This document shows, piece by piece, positions 20,112 through 32,257 of a stretch of DNA of 64,000 nucleotides. The notes under the pieces were generated by a model that saw only the letters and a list, made by a program, of their open reading frames with translations, was not told the origin of the DNA and did not search any database. A program made the translations under genes and the position numbers. This DNA is from Malus domestica. Lineage: Eukaryota > Streptophyta > Magnoliopsida > Rosales > Rosaceae. Numbering within the stretch: position 1 is the stretch's first letter; the number at the start of each line of letters is the position of its first letter. The stretch lies in contig NC_091675.1 of the NCBI RefSeq assembly GCF_042453785.1, positions 21,376,501 through 21,440,500 of the forward strand, in the 5' to 3' direction.

Positions 20112-23100
20112 ATGACTAGTAGGAAAGTTAGTTGTCTGACTGATAGTGCGCACACTATTTTGAGTGAACGCATCTATTTCACTAACTTTATGCCTAAGAA
20201 TGCACCTCTAACAACTCTCTCAGGACCATCCAACCTGATCGAAGGATACGATAAGACACATATAATGTTGTCCAATGGTACAATTTTGACCATTGATGAG
20301 GCACTCTATTCTCCACGTTTCGGAAAAACGTTGTTGAGTTTCAAGGACATTAAAGATAATAATTACTACGCTAAAACCTATGTAGAAAACGGAGTTGAAT
20401 TTTTGTGCATCACTTCCTTCAAATATGGCCACCAGCGTATTCTAGAGAAGATAAAGCGTATCCCGAGTGGTCTATATACTACGACCATACACCATATAGA
20501 AAGCCACTATGTGGTCGGCCCTACCTTTGGGATTACACACAAAATTACACTTTGGCATGATCGTTTGGGACACCTTAGACGAACAACTATACGTCATATC
20601 CTCAAATCATCACACGAGGCATCCACTAACCCGAAGTTTAGGTTCGATTCAAGGAATTGCATGTCAAACTTGCTAATGGAAAAGCTTATTTTTAAGCCTT
20701 CTTATGACAAGATTCGTTCAGATCCTCCTATTCTTCTATAAAAGATTCAGGGGGACATTTGTGAACCGATTTACTCTTCATGCGGACCATTTAGATATTT
20801 TATGGTTTTGGTTGACGCTTCCACACATTGGTCAGAAGTGTGCTTGTTGTCCACAAGGAAAGCTGCATTCTCCAAATTGGTGGCTCAGGTTATCAAGCTC
20901 AGGGCTCACTACTCTGATTATCCGATCAAATATATTCGATTGGATAATGCTGGAGAATTCACATCTAAAACTTTTGATGACTATTGCATGTCAGTTGGGG
21001 TTGAAGTTGAACATCCAATAACCCATGTTCACACCCAGAACTGCCTAGTAGAGGCATTCATTAAGCGCTTACAAATGATTGCTCGATCGTTAGCTATATG
21101 TACAAGCTCCGGATCACTGCTTGGGGCCATGTAATATTGTACGTAGCCATGTTGGTCCACCTAAGGCCTGTTGCGACCCAACCATATAGCATCATTTAGT
21201 TGGTTATCGAATACAAACCTGACATATCACATCTGAGCGTTTTTTGTTGTGCAGTTTATGTGGGATTTCGCCGCCCTTACGTATAAAAATGGGGCCTTAG
21301 CGAATGATAGGAATCTATGTCGGATATGATTCTCCTTCGATCATTCGTTACTTAGAACCTTTGACGGGTAATCTGTTTATCACTCATTTCGCGGATTGTC
21401 ACTTCTATAAGACAATCTTCGTGTCATTAAGGGGAGATAAGAATGTCAACGTTTCTGAAGAACAACACGAATTATTATGGACGACTCCCACTTTGTCTCA
21501 TTTAGATCCCCATACCGCTCAGTCTGAATCTGAAGTGCAGCGCATATTAGATCTCTAAAGCATAGCTCAAAGCATCCTAGATGCTTTCATCGATCTAGCG
21601 CAAGTGACAAGATCACATATTCCAGCTACGAATGTGCCTCCAAAGATGGATGTACCAAATGTACGACAGACTTCCCCTCCTAGAGGTCCAAGACACTAAT
21701 TTGGCTTATCCACGTACATCAATGGCTAGCTAATCATCTGCCCCTGCACATAAGTATGGCAGACCTCTTGTTTCAAAGGATTCATACCCCCGGAAGAGGA
21801 AACCCACAACACTGGCCCCTGAAGAGCCTACCGTGAATTCGATTGTCACTTACTTATTCTATTCAACTCATGAGGAAATTCTAGATTACGGAAGCATCCT
21901 TGAGAAGACGAATCTATCTCCCAAGAATCATGAGATTTTAGTCCATTATGCTAGCTTGGATGATGTTTGGTGTAGAAATGAGATGATCGTTGACGATGCA
22001 TTAGCATATGCCGTAGTTACTGAGATCATGTTGAGTGATGACATTGAACCCCGTTCCGTTGATGAATTTCGATGTAGAACTGATTGGTCAAACTGGAAAC
22101 ATGTAATCCAAGTTGAACTTAATTCGCTTACGAGACGTAAGGTGTTTGGACCTGTAACTCATACTCCTCCTCATGTAAAGCCCGTTGGCTACAAGTGGGT
22201 TTTTGTTCGGAAGCGTAATGAGAAGAATGAAATTATGTGTTACAAAGCTCGTCTTGTTGCGTAAGGCTTCTCACAACGCCCCAAGATTGACTATGACAAA
22301 ACTTATTCACCCGTTATGGATGTGATTACTTTTCACTACCTTATCAGTTTGATAGTTTATGAAAAACTGAGTATGCAATTGATGGACATAGTAACTGTGT
22401 ATCTTTATGGGGATCTTGATATGGAAATTTATATGAAAGTTCCCGAAAGACGTACATAGACTAGATCAAATATTTCCAAACCCCAGAACACGCTCTCAAT
22501 TCGGCTAAGGCATTCACTCTACGGTCTGAAGCAATCCGAAAGAATGTGGCATAACCGTCTAAGTGAGTATTTGACTAGTCAAGGAAATGTGAACAACGAA
22601 CTATGCTCTTGTGTGTTCATTAAGAAGTCACATTCCAGTTTTGTGGTTGTTGTAGTATATGTCGATGACATGAATCTCATCGGAACTCCTGAAGAGCTCC
22701 AGAGAACTGTCGCACACCTGAAGTTTGAATTTGAGATGAAAGATCTAGGAAAGACTCAATAATGTCTCGATCTCGAGATAGAGCACTGTTCAGATGGAAT
22801 CGTAGTACATCAATCGATCTACACCCAAAAGGTGTTGCATCGCTTTAATGAAGATAAAGCGATGCCTTCAAGTACTCTTATGGTCGTTCGATCACTAGAT
22901 GCAAAAAGAGATCCCTTCTGTTCGAATGAGGATGATGAAGAGATTTTAAAGCTTAAAGTTCCTTATCTAAGTGCGATAGACACTTTATTGTACTTAGTTC
23001 AATGCACTAGACCCAACATCTCCTTCGCTGTTAATCTTTTGGCAAGATACAGTAATACATCAACACGCAGACACTAGACTGGTGTTAAAGACATCTTTTG

Positions 23101-23625
23101 ATACCTTAAGGGTACCATGGATTTGGGCTTGTTCAATCCCTACGAATCCTCGAGTGATGCGACCTCCTTATCTTGAGTCAATTATCGCCTTGTTGGTTAT
23201 GTCGACGCAGGATACTTATCTGATCCGCACAAGGCGTGCTCTTAAATAGGTTATGTCTTTACCATTAAAGACACCGCAATCTCTTGGAGATCAACTAAAC
23301 AAACCTTAGTTGCTACTTCGTCTAACCTGAAATTCTCACCTTACACGAAGCAACTCAGGATTACTTCTTGCTGAGAGCAGTTGTGGGCCATATTCGAAGC
23401 TCTTGTCATTGATGTCCTGACAACGATCTATAAAGACAACGCATCACGCATCGAACAGCTCAAGAAGGGTTACATCAAAGAAGACAACACCAAGCACATT
23501 GCGCTGAAGTCACGCACATCCGTTCACAAGACAATTTGGCTACCTCTTCACCAAATCACTACCGAAGGTGACGTTTCAAAAGTATTTTTCCCACTGGGTA
23601 TTTGCTACCTAACGAGGTTTTGAGG
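20112..23625 (+). pseudogene. Copia 1 Pol: protease, integrase, reverse transcriptase, RNase H
   Basis: Protease begins with CLTDSAHTIL (20136-20165), where DSA stands in for the usual D-S/T-G. The pre-integrase motif LWHDRLGH (20551-20574) and integrase core (FMVLVDASTHWSEV and IRLDNAGEFTS) follow. Reverse transcriptase shows VGYKWVFVRKRNEKNE and the catalytic YVDDMNLIGTPEEL (about 22660). RNase H shows GYVDAGYLSDPHKA and ISWRSTKQTLVATSS. Many stops (for example 20739, 21132, 22262 and 22760) and frameshifts make the frame unreadable. Confidence 0.88.
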
Positions 23626-23897
23626 AGGCACCCATTTTGGGTTTATCATATTCCTGATGACTTCCCATAGACGTTTCATTTGACTTTGCATTACTTATGC
23701 ATTTTTCCTTAGACTATGGATTTTGTCCCTACTCGGGTTTTTACCATAGCCATACGGTTTTTTGTGAGACTTACTTCCTTATGCAAGTTCCTACCTTATT
23801 GAGACTAGCATATTCCCGGAATCAGTGCCAACGAGTCGACTTCTTCAACTTTACATGATGCCGAATCTATTTGAGTATTTACACACTAAATGGGGAG

Positions 23898-24125
23898 TGT
23901 TATAAACTTCTTATTTAAGTGTGATTGTATAAATCCTAGATTAGATTTTATTCTAGTTATTTTTCCCTACTAGGACTTGTATTCCTTGGAGGAGAAGGAT
24001 TTCTTCCCTCCCTTATTATTATAAATAAAGGCACTGCGTAAGGGAAATAACACATCCTCTACACAACCTTACAAACACGTATCTCCCCATATTTTCTCCT
24101 TGTCGGTTAAATATAGACCACAACA
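23898..24125 (+). repeat. 3' LTR of copia 1
   Basis: TGTTATAAAC ... GACCACAACA, 228 bp, preceded by a polypurine tract and followed by the ATAAA target duplication. Confidence 0.9.
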
Positions 24126-24130
24126 ATAAA

Positions 24131-26626
24131 TAAATAAAATTACATTGTGCATTTGTTTATAAAATGCACTATTGGAACCAATTAGATTCATTACCAATGT
24201 TAGTTTAAACCAAATATAGATGCCTGAAGCCTTTCTCACTAGCGGTGCTAGGTCCTAACATCAAAACAAAAATAAAAACAAAACTTCTCGAATATTTTGT
24301 CATTGTGTATTTCTCAATTAAAATTAGACCTGACAATTTCTGACAAAAATTGTTAACACGACATGAAAATAACGGGTTTCAGTGATAACTAATTGGGTCA
24401 TTATTGGGTCACCCGTTCACTACAAGTTCTTAATTAATTAGGGTTCTTAACTTTGCAAGATGATAACCCTTTGGATAACCCGTTAAAAAGAAAGGAAAAC
24501 TAATGAAAATGACTTGAAAACTTTGAGTTTTAACGATAAGAACAAAATAAAGGGTAAAGTAAATAGTACTAGGATTGACTTTTTAGTGTAAAAATATGAT
24601 TTTTTGTTAAAGTGAACAGTACCGGGAGCTTTTCGTTAAAGTTCCCCTAAAAAGAAAGTTATTTTGATGATTTTAAAGTTAAACTACTAAAAAAGCTTAC
24701 TATAATGTACAATGGTTATAGAATATATATTGTATATTAAATATGCATCAAAGTGTTATTATTCTATAAAAGTTTTTAAATTTTTTTTATCAATAACGAA
24801 TGATTTCATTTCATAACAAAGCTAATTATACAACTTGACATGCTCCCTAAAATTCAAATCAACTAGTAAATATTAGTATAGGCAAAGAGACCAACTTTCA
24901 ATTTTATAGTCAACGACCTAACAAATTTTTTTATTCTGTCTCATACAGTCATACTCATAAATGTTTTATCTTCTTAAAAGTGAGATTAAAACATTACAAA
25001 ACACATTAAAATATAAAAATAGCAAAGGAATTTAAAAATACCAAACATAATCCAAAAATTATAATAATTAATTTATAAGTGCGAAAAAATGTGAAAAAAT
25101 ATGCAAACGCTCGTGATAGCATTCTATACGTTTTGAAGGTCGATACATCGTCGTTTGAATTTTTAAAATGCTACAAACCCTCATGAATATTATTTTTAGG
25201 GAGTTCAAAATAATTAATATCCAAGTGTGAAAAATATGAAAGAATATATAAACGCTTGTGGTTGCATCCTCCACGTGTAGATGATGATTACATTATCGTT
25301 TAGATTTTTAAAACCGTGCAAACCCTCATGAATAATATTTTTATATTTGAGTGCAACATTAATAAAATTCAAAATAATTATTGTACAAGTGTGAAAAATA
25401 TAAAAAGAAATATACAAATCACTAGTAATGACAAGATTTATAACTTTCGTGAAGGGATCAACTCTGAAATCCAACACCATAATCCATAAACCTTATATTT
25501 ATATTTAACCGTCGATTGTCATTTATACTTTATTCTTTTCACCGAATTTTCTTTTTCAGATTTTCTTTTTGAAAACATGATCTTTCAGCTTATATAGAAA
25601 AATGAACACGTTAACTTTCAGATATCATGTTTCAATATTTACAGTTAACTGAAATATGAGTCGATGTTAAAAAGTTTGTGATGACTTTATAAAAGAGCAA
25701 TATTTTCACTAACAATAAAACTCTGAATGTAACATCAACGATCCAAGCCATTCATCTTTTTGCATCCTCTAAATGATCATGTTTTCAAAAAAGACAAACT
25801 GAAAAAATAAAATTTAGTGAGAAGAATAGAGCATAAAATGTAAACGACAATCGACGGTTAAATTTAGTAATATACTAAGGCTCCTATTTTGGGGTATCTA
25901 ATACTTAAAAGACAAATTTGTTTTAATATTTTGAAGTAACATTTATGTGACAATGTGGTACGTATATACTAATTTAGTATTATGTTTTTCATTTGATTAT
26001 TTATTGGTTTAAAATATATTTTCTTTAACGGGTAACGAGTCAGGTTATATTACTCGTTAATATTAACGAGTCCAGTTCGGGTCATGTCATATTACCCATT
26101 TATTTATCGAATGTTACACGACACGACCTGTTAAAATATCGAGTATAACACAAAAACGATATAAACACAAGAAACATGACAAGAATGTCCAGTTCAGCCG
26201 GACTAAGGTGACATGTTCAAAATTAATGGGTACTTTTTTGCTCCAAATTTCTTCCAATTTGTAAAAAACCAAACAATTATACATAAAGTGAAAACCACCC
26301 CGCAATACATATGTTTATTTTTTAAGTTACACCTCATAGACCATCCTTGCAAAATATTAGCCAAATCGGAAATATTTGAGGCATCTAATTGAATTCAAAG
26401 AAATTGACGAACATTTTGTTCTGAGAAAACATTGAAATTTCATTGTGATAATTAAATAGGCAAATGGTTTTGGATTAAATTGAATTTTTGCAAGGATGAT
26501 CTATGAATTGAGACTTGCAAAATAGATTGTTTGGGTCATTAAAGTTCGATGTAGAGTGAGTTCCACACCTAATCCGTATTTTTTTTAATAAAATGGGAAT
26601 CCCTTGCCTTAAAGGATTTATATATA
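24131..26626. other. AT-rich repeats beyond copia 1
   Basis: 24140-24200 continues the interrupted P450 promoter copy ('acattgtgcatttgtttataaaa'). 24493-24648 is MITE copy B. About 24350-24460 and 26020-26160 contain ACCCGTTAAC/GGGTCATG-type words, like the nested repeat at 27.6-28.6 kb. 25070-25480 has two degenerate copies of a segment including 'gtgaaaaaatatg' and 'aaaccctcatgaata'. No gene is supported. Confidence 0.5.
24493..24648 (-). repeat. MITE-like short repeat, copy B
   Basis: Reverse complement of the repeat at 7301-7455. It ends TTTTCGTTAAAGTTCCCCT on the plus strand. The two copies lie about 17 kb apart in opposite orientation. Confidence 0.7.
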
Positions 26627-28666
26627 CAAGGCCGGCCTAGGCCCAGTACCATTAGGGCGCCTGTTCTGGGCCCAACATTTTAAGGGGCACCAAAAAGTAT
26701 TTTTTTCCAAATATTAGTTATAAAAAAAATAAATTTTGATATAGTGCACAGCGACCATCACTTCGTCTTCCGGTGTTGAACGCTTCGAGATTCTTGGTTC
26801 TTTAATACGTATTCTAATTCCAATGATCAAATTTCATGTTCCAAGCCAAAAGCCTTTAATTTAATTAAACATTATAAATCAGTCCTTTAAGTCCAAATTT
26901 TTCAGAATTATATGTTTGTGTCGTTGTTTTTCGAAATTACAGAATTTAAAAGGAATTCGAGTTTCAAAATTTCGGTCAATTCAGTCAGTCCATTAGAAAT
27001 TTTGAACACCCAACACGGTGTCAGTGACAGTGCCAGACATCCAGTCCCCCCTTTATGGTTTTGCTTCCTGCTTCTAGTTCCAGCCTTCTTACTTAAGTGA
27101 GCCAGTGCTTCTTGCTTCTAACAAGGCTCCAAGGTAAAGACCCACTTTTATTTTTTCAGTTTGTTGTCTGCCATTGCCTACAAGCCCACTACCAGATGAC
27201 CCAAACTGACCAGACCCACGTAGGCCACACCCATGCCACTAGGCCCAGAGTGACATGGTTTTGTAGTTTGCACCCTGTAGACGGACCAGACGACCCAGAT
27301 TAAAACTTTTTATTTTCACTTTTATCAAAAATTTCAAGTTGGTTTTACTTTTGACAAATTAGTTTTAATTTCGTATTAGGATTGCAAATCTGCAAAAGCA
27401 ACAACCTGCAACAATCAGATGTTGTATCGAGACTGCAAAAACATAAAAGTTTGAGATTTTGAGTGGCAATTGGCGAATAGGTAATTTTTTTTAATATATG
27501 TTGAGTTTTACTAATTTTTTATTATAATATATGTTAGAATGCTATGCTAGTGCTTTAATTAATATATAATATGTTGGAATGAAAAAGGGCACATTTTGAG
27601 CCTTAGCCTTGGCCCTGGGCATAGGTCTGGCAAACGGGTCGTGTCTGTCGTGTTCGTGTCGTTTTCGTATAACACCTGTTATCTTAACGGGTCATGTCAT
27701 GTCACACTCATTATAAAGTGACCCGACCCGTTAAGAAAAATATATTTTTTTCTTAAATTTGCACATACCACACATTGCCACTTAAATATTACTTTAAAAC
27801 ATTAAAACACATTTGTCGTTTAAGTACTACATCTACACTCGAAAATAAGAGCCTAGTAAAAAAAACATCCATACACTACTAGTCTATTACAAAATATTAA
27901 ATGTGCAAGGATATGCAAAATGTAAGAGTTTTTGTTTTCAAGGTTGTGAAGCTTTTCTCAAAAGTTTAAACCTTGCAAGTGGAACTCAAAGCTTGCATGT
28001 TATTCCTTTTACAAAATCCTCAATTTTCATCGATCATCATGAGGAAATTGTATTGGAACTTTAGCTTGATCTATTGCCTTCAAGAGTTATGTTGATGATG
28101 TTTTCAGTAAGGTTTTCCACGTCAGAACTCTCTTCCGCATAAACTAAGTACAGAAAAACCAAACATTAAAAACCATTCAAATTATGAGGAGTTTACCAAA
28201 ATAGTTATGAAAAGAAATAAAACAATAGTACTATACCATATAAAAATATATTAGCCTCCAACCTAATGCACAATGGACGGCTGAGATTAAATCTCAGCCG
28301 ATCCAATGGTCACCAATTTTTAAATTTTAATTTAATATATATATATATATATATAATTATTATAGTTTTTAAGGGTATAAAATTGTTAAATTAATATATA
28401 TATATATATAATTATTATAGTTTTTTTTTAGGGTTATAAAATTATAAAATTAATATTTTGCTTATCGTGTATCGTGTTACCCACGTGTATACCCGAACCA
28501 ATCCATTATCTTAACAGGTGCTTATCGGGTTACCCGATAACAACTCGATTCGTTATCGTGTCGACCCGAACACCTGTTAATTTCGTGTCGTGTCATGTCG
28601 GGTTATCGGGTTGTGTCAAGAATTGTCAGGCCTACTTGGGCACCTGAAAACTTAGGACTGGCCCTG
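26627..28666. mobile_element. hAT-like non-autonomous element with a nested repeat
   Basis: The left end CAAGGCCGGCCTAGG and the inverted right end (CAGGGCCAGTCCTAAG read on the minus strand) form imperfect terminal inverted repeats. Both sides are flanked by TATATATA-type sequence, compatible with an 8-bp target duplication, although a TA-rich site makes this weak. No transposase is seen. About 27623-28648 is a second repeat inserted within it, rich in GGGTCATGTC and ACCCGATAAC words, with ends near GTCTGGCAAACGGG and AATTGTCAGGCC. Confidence 0.45.
28330..28412. repeat. Two TA microsatellites in a duplicated context
   Basis: Two TA runs (about 28334-28354 and 28395-28410) each follow 'aatttaat/aaattaat' and precede 'aattattatagttttt', so a ~60-bp unit including the microsatellite has been duplicated. 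Confidence 0.7.
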
Positions 28667-28805
28667 TGTATATATATGGGTGGGGAGAAATGACATAATG
28701 TAGGTCTTTGTCGGAAAAATTCGACCGGATTGTAGCACGGCTAGCCCTTGTTGTAGGTCCGCCCCTGCACAATTGGAAGTTTATAACCATTTAGATTCAT
28801 TGACA

Positions 28806-28917
28806 ATGACATGGGGACCTTTGAAATTTTCTCAAAGATGCTGAATCTATCAAAGGAATAGTTCTTGTGAGGGGAAGGGTCATGAGTTCCAAAGGTAGCA
28901 TCCTGGCGGGTTGGGGA
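28806..28917 (+). pseudogene. P450 exon 1 relic lacking the membrane anchor
   Basis: The stretch matches the P450 exon 1 (8197-8385) at both ends: 'tttgaaattttctcaaagatgctgaat' in part, then 'ggggaagggtcatgagttcc' and 'ggcgggttgggg'. The ~100 bases that encode the hydrophobic anchor are deleted, and a TAG follows 'aaaggaa'. The match stops exactly at 28917, where the LTR-like segment starts. The segment just upstream, 'tttagattcattgacaatgac', matches the P450 leader. Confidence 0.75.
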
Positions 28918-29509
28918 TGTAGATGCAAATTTTCGCCTTCTTCTTCTTGGACAAAATCGCACCTACAAAACAATTTACAACATAGGTCAAGGCCAAGAGC
29001 CTCACGCGCCCACGATGAATGGGAGGCTTTGGCCAAAAAATGTCCGATGCCAAAGTTAGAATTTAGAGAGAAAAGTATTTGGAGAGTTTTTAGGAGTTTT
29101 GCAAAAGTGTAGACCTAGCTTTTTAGAGAAAATGGAGTCCTATTTATAGAGCATGACTGGCCCTATTTAGAAGAAAGAGCGGCCAACCCTTGGGTGTTTT
29201 TGGGGGTGTAATGGATGATTTAATTGGTGATTAATGGATTAATTAGCAATTAATCCATTAATTAGCCAATTAACCTCCACTTAAATGGAATGTTATGTAG
29301 GTTATAAAATAATTACCTAAGATGAGGATGGATGAGAATATCTTTGAATTTGTTACCTATTTTGGACACTTTTGACTTGATTGACGGATGATTGTCCGCT
29401 GCTCGTGCGCAGGAATCCCGGTATGCCTCAAGAGTATTTTTTTTCCTCTTTTACCCAAAAATCTACGTGTCGCCTTGTAATTATTTTTCGCTCCACAAAT
29501 GCCCCCACA
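28918..29509 (-). repeat. Candidate solo LTR, minus orientation
   Basis: On the minus strand the segment would start TGTGGGGGCATTTGTGGAGC and end AATTTGCATCTACA, giving TG...CA termini and 592 bp. A canonical TATA (CTATAAATAGG) lies at about 29149-29160 on the minus strand in a suitable place. No target duplication was found, so the boundaries are provisional. Confidence 0.4.
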
Positions 29510-30974
29510 CCTGTTGGGCTGCTCATCGGAAATGGCAGTATATGTAGAGATCTTCTTGCTTTATGAAACATAGGACTGCTTCCTTTTTTGATGTAAATTC
29601 CCTCTTTAATAGGAAATTAGATCTGTCTAGGAAAGGGAAATAATTTTCTCTCAAAGCCTATTTAAGTCCACCTTAAATGGGTTATTATATCAACTTTGGA
29701 GAGCGATTTACTCAACCCTACAAGAGAGAGAGAGCTTAGAGGATATTTGTTCCCCCTCCTCTAGCAATCTTCTACATCTTGCTCGTGCAAATGACCGTCT
29801 TTTGTTGATTTCTTCGTCTTTTCCGTGCCGCACCGATATAAGAAAAATTTAATTTTTCTTGTCTTCTTCTTGGATAGTGCTATCGCGGGGCAGCCGTCGG
29901 GGTGGTGCAGCACATCTGCTGGCAGGGGCCAGGAGTCAGCTCAGCATGGGCCGATGAGGTGTTGTGGCAGGGACCACTGTTTTAGGCTGCTCAACTTGGC
30001 TAGAGCCATGGGCAGCTTGTGCGGTTGGGACAGCAGATTGAAGCGCTAAAATGTAGTGCTAGGTAATGGACAGTTAGCTTAAAGTATTTTTCTTCCTATA
30101 CAATAGGTAGTTACTAAATTATATCGGTTTTGTAGGTAAACATCATTAGGTGGTTACTGGATAATATTTTAGTTTGAGTATTTAAATATTCAAAATTAAA
30201 AACTGAATAAATGAGAAAAAAATTAAAGAATTTAAATATTTTTATCTAAAAGGGAAAAATTGGTATAAAAATATGTAATTGGATAACTAGACTTAGTTCA
30301 AAAACTACCTATGTTTTTGGACCTAGATCGAAAAACCCCTTAAATTAAATGGGTAAATGGATACCTGTGGGTAATACCCATACCCGATGGATACCCGTTA
30401 TAACCGTGGGTAATACCCATAACTGCCCATTTAAATTTAACGGATAAACGATTATATCCATAACCGTTTGTTCGTCTAAACGGGTACCCATAATCGTAAC
30501 CGTGAACTTTAAATGGGCAGGTAACCGCAGTTACCCAAACCCATGAGTATTTTGCCTATCCCTAGCGGCAACCATACCATTTTTTGGAAACTTGTGTGTT
30601 GTTGTAAAGCATGGTGTTACCTTGGCTTGCTCTTGCCAAGGTGGATATTATTGGTGTAAAAGGTTGGTTCGATACAAGCCAAGATGGATATGAAAAGAGT
30701 CCCACATTACAATAATCTAAGGTTTAAATATAAGTGTTTTCCTTCTATTTGCACTGGGGCCTTTTGAGAAAAACTCTGCACCCGAGGTCCATTGGGTTTT
30801 GATACCACCTAGGGGATTGGGGCCTGGGTGGTTAAGTGAGGATTAATGTACTAGCTCATTTGTAAAATATGGTTTTGAGCTTGAAACATCTACTTGTTTG
30901 TTTCCAGTGAAATGATCATTATCTTGCATTTATGTTATTACTAGCTCACTCCGAGTGCTAACCACATCCACAAA
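29510..30974. other. Repeat-rich intergenic DNA
   Basis: No gene is supported. 29580-29860 has a promoter-like CCTATTTAAG and CTCAACCCTACAAGAGAGAG and may be another LTR fragment. 30340-30570 is rich in GGGTAATACCCATA-type words and looks like a MITE. 30590-30850 contains AGTCCCACATTAC and resembles a 'cccacat' dispersed repeat. Confidence 0.4.
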
Positions 30975-32257
30975 AATTAGTCCCATAAATTATGCAACCA
31001 TTTCCGATTCACATAGGATAAGTAGAACAATACCTTTGGTAGAAGATAGCCTCCGATTTCGACTTCTCTAGATGTTTCTCTTGCAACTAATGGGGAAACC
31101 AGGCAAAACCTCATTGCCTCTTTAATAACCAGCATTTGAAAAATCAATATGAAAGCATGAATATCAAGTAAATTAAGCACTTGGAATTTCAAATCTTTTA
31201 CAAAAGTCTACACTAATTTGGAATTCAGAACATATGCCTGATCAATATATGGAGATTTGTGTTGAAGACTATGAGCAGTTGGCATCTGATCAGGAGGTCC
31301 AAATCCATCAATTTCCGCTAGCAACTTCTTTTCGGCATCTGGATGTCCGGCAACCAAGTGGACAATTGAAGACAATGTGAATGATGTAGTGGCTGATCCA
31401 GCCAGGAGATGCTCATAAGCAGCTGCACTAATGTAGTCTTGAGCGAAGACATTCTTGGCAACCATTTCCAACTCCCTTGCTTTCATTATGGTGACAAGAA
31501 GTCCTTTGAACCACGTTCACTGTCTTGAGCGAAGACATTCTTGGCAACCATTTCCAACTCCCTTGCTTTCATTTTGGGTGACAAGAAGTCCTTTGAACCA
31601 CGTTCACTGTCTTTCATTCTCTTCACCACAATCTCATAAGTCCTTTGAACCACGTTCACTGTCTTGAGCGAAGACATTCTTGGCAACCATTTCCAACTCC
31701 CTTGCTTTCATTATGGGTGACAAGAAGTCCTTTGAACCACGTTCACTGTCTTTCATTCTCTTCACCACAATCTCATCAAGCCGGCCACTCAACTTCCGGT
31801 TAGTACGCTCAACTTTCCAGTTCATTGTCCCGGGAATTCTTTTCAAGAGCTGCCTAAATGGCTCCTGAAGAATAGAAACAAGTAGTTCCAGTTTAATTGA
31901 AAAGGAACCGGATAAATCCATCTTAAGCTGAGTAGTGGAACAGATGTGTTGGTTAATAAAACCCCAAGACTTGATCATCATCGTTGTTGTCTTTGATGTC
32001 AATCTTGTCCATTGATTCAATGATGGATTGTGGTTTAGAGAGGCCAAAGTTGACACTAGATGCAGCTTGTCCTATTACATCAGAGGCCAACCTAAGGGAG
32101 AGGTTAGAAAAGGTAAACTCTTCATCCTCTTTAAACAAGTCGAACTTTTGAGTTACGGACTCGACGAATGATTGCATTGTGGGCACAAGGCTGGCTAGGT
32201 GTGATGGCTGATACAATGATAATATAGTGTTTCACATCGTCAACCAGCTTGCATCCC
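30975..32257 (-). pseudogene. Cytochrome P450 CYP711A (MAX1)-like, broken, copy A
   Basis: MAX1 is an ER P450 that oxidises carlactone in strigolactone synthesis. The main exon starts after a CAG acceptor near 32258 and reads through [59 protein letters not shown] and the I-helix [16 protein letters not shown], which is characteristic of CYP711A. A short second exon holds [19 protein letters not shown] (E-A-M-R as ExxR) and IGGYLLPK. Damage: a stop soon after the exon start, a frameshift near 31955, a triplicated ~85-bp segment (31435-31750), a GC donor at the exon end (31231) and a lost AG acceptor at about 31132. The N-terminal ~140 residues and the heme-binding exon are absent. Non-functional. 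Confidence 0.88.
31435..31750 (-). repeat. Triplicated segment within the CYP711A-like exon
   Basis: The plus-strand unit 'cttgagcgaagacattcttg ... gaaccacgttcactg' (about 85-90 bp) occurs starting near 31438, 31523 and 31661. The second and third copies are separated by an extra partial unit ending 'caatctcataagtcc'. The paralogous exon at 53980-54744 has one copy, so the array arose after the two copies separated. Confidence 0.85.

Larger units (their letters stand above)
16976..24125 (+). mobile_element. Ty1/copia LTR retrotransposon, decayed (copia 1)
   Basis: The 7150-bp element has LTRs at 16976-17222 and 23898-24125 and a 5-bp target duplication ATAAA (16971-16975, 24126-24130). A polypurine tract ATGGGGAG precedes the 3' LTR. 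The sequence after the 5' LTR, CGTTATCAGCACG, also follows the 5' LTR of copia 2. Domain order is Gag, protease, integrase, reverse transcriptase, RNase H, as in Ty1/copia. Many stops and frameshifts make it inactive. It sits inside a copy of the P450 promoter region. Confidence 0.93.

Noticed and set aside
24325-26200. A second complete hAT-like element with CCTGACAATT ends
   Set aside because: The proposed ends match too poorly and no target duplication was found; only shared words are supported.
28918-30060. Full LTR element with LTRs at 28918-29509 and about 29580-29860
   Set aside because: The two segments are not copies of each other, and no primer site or purine tract is in place.
31435-31750. 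CRISPR-like or protein repeat array
   Set aside because: The repeats are a tandem duplication of a P450 exon segment without spacers, in a plant genome.
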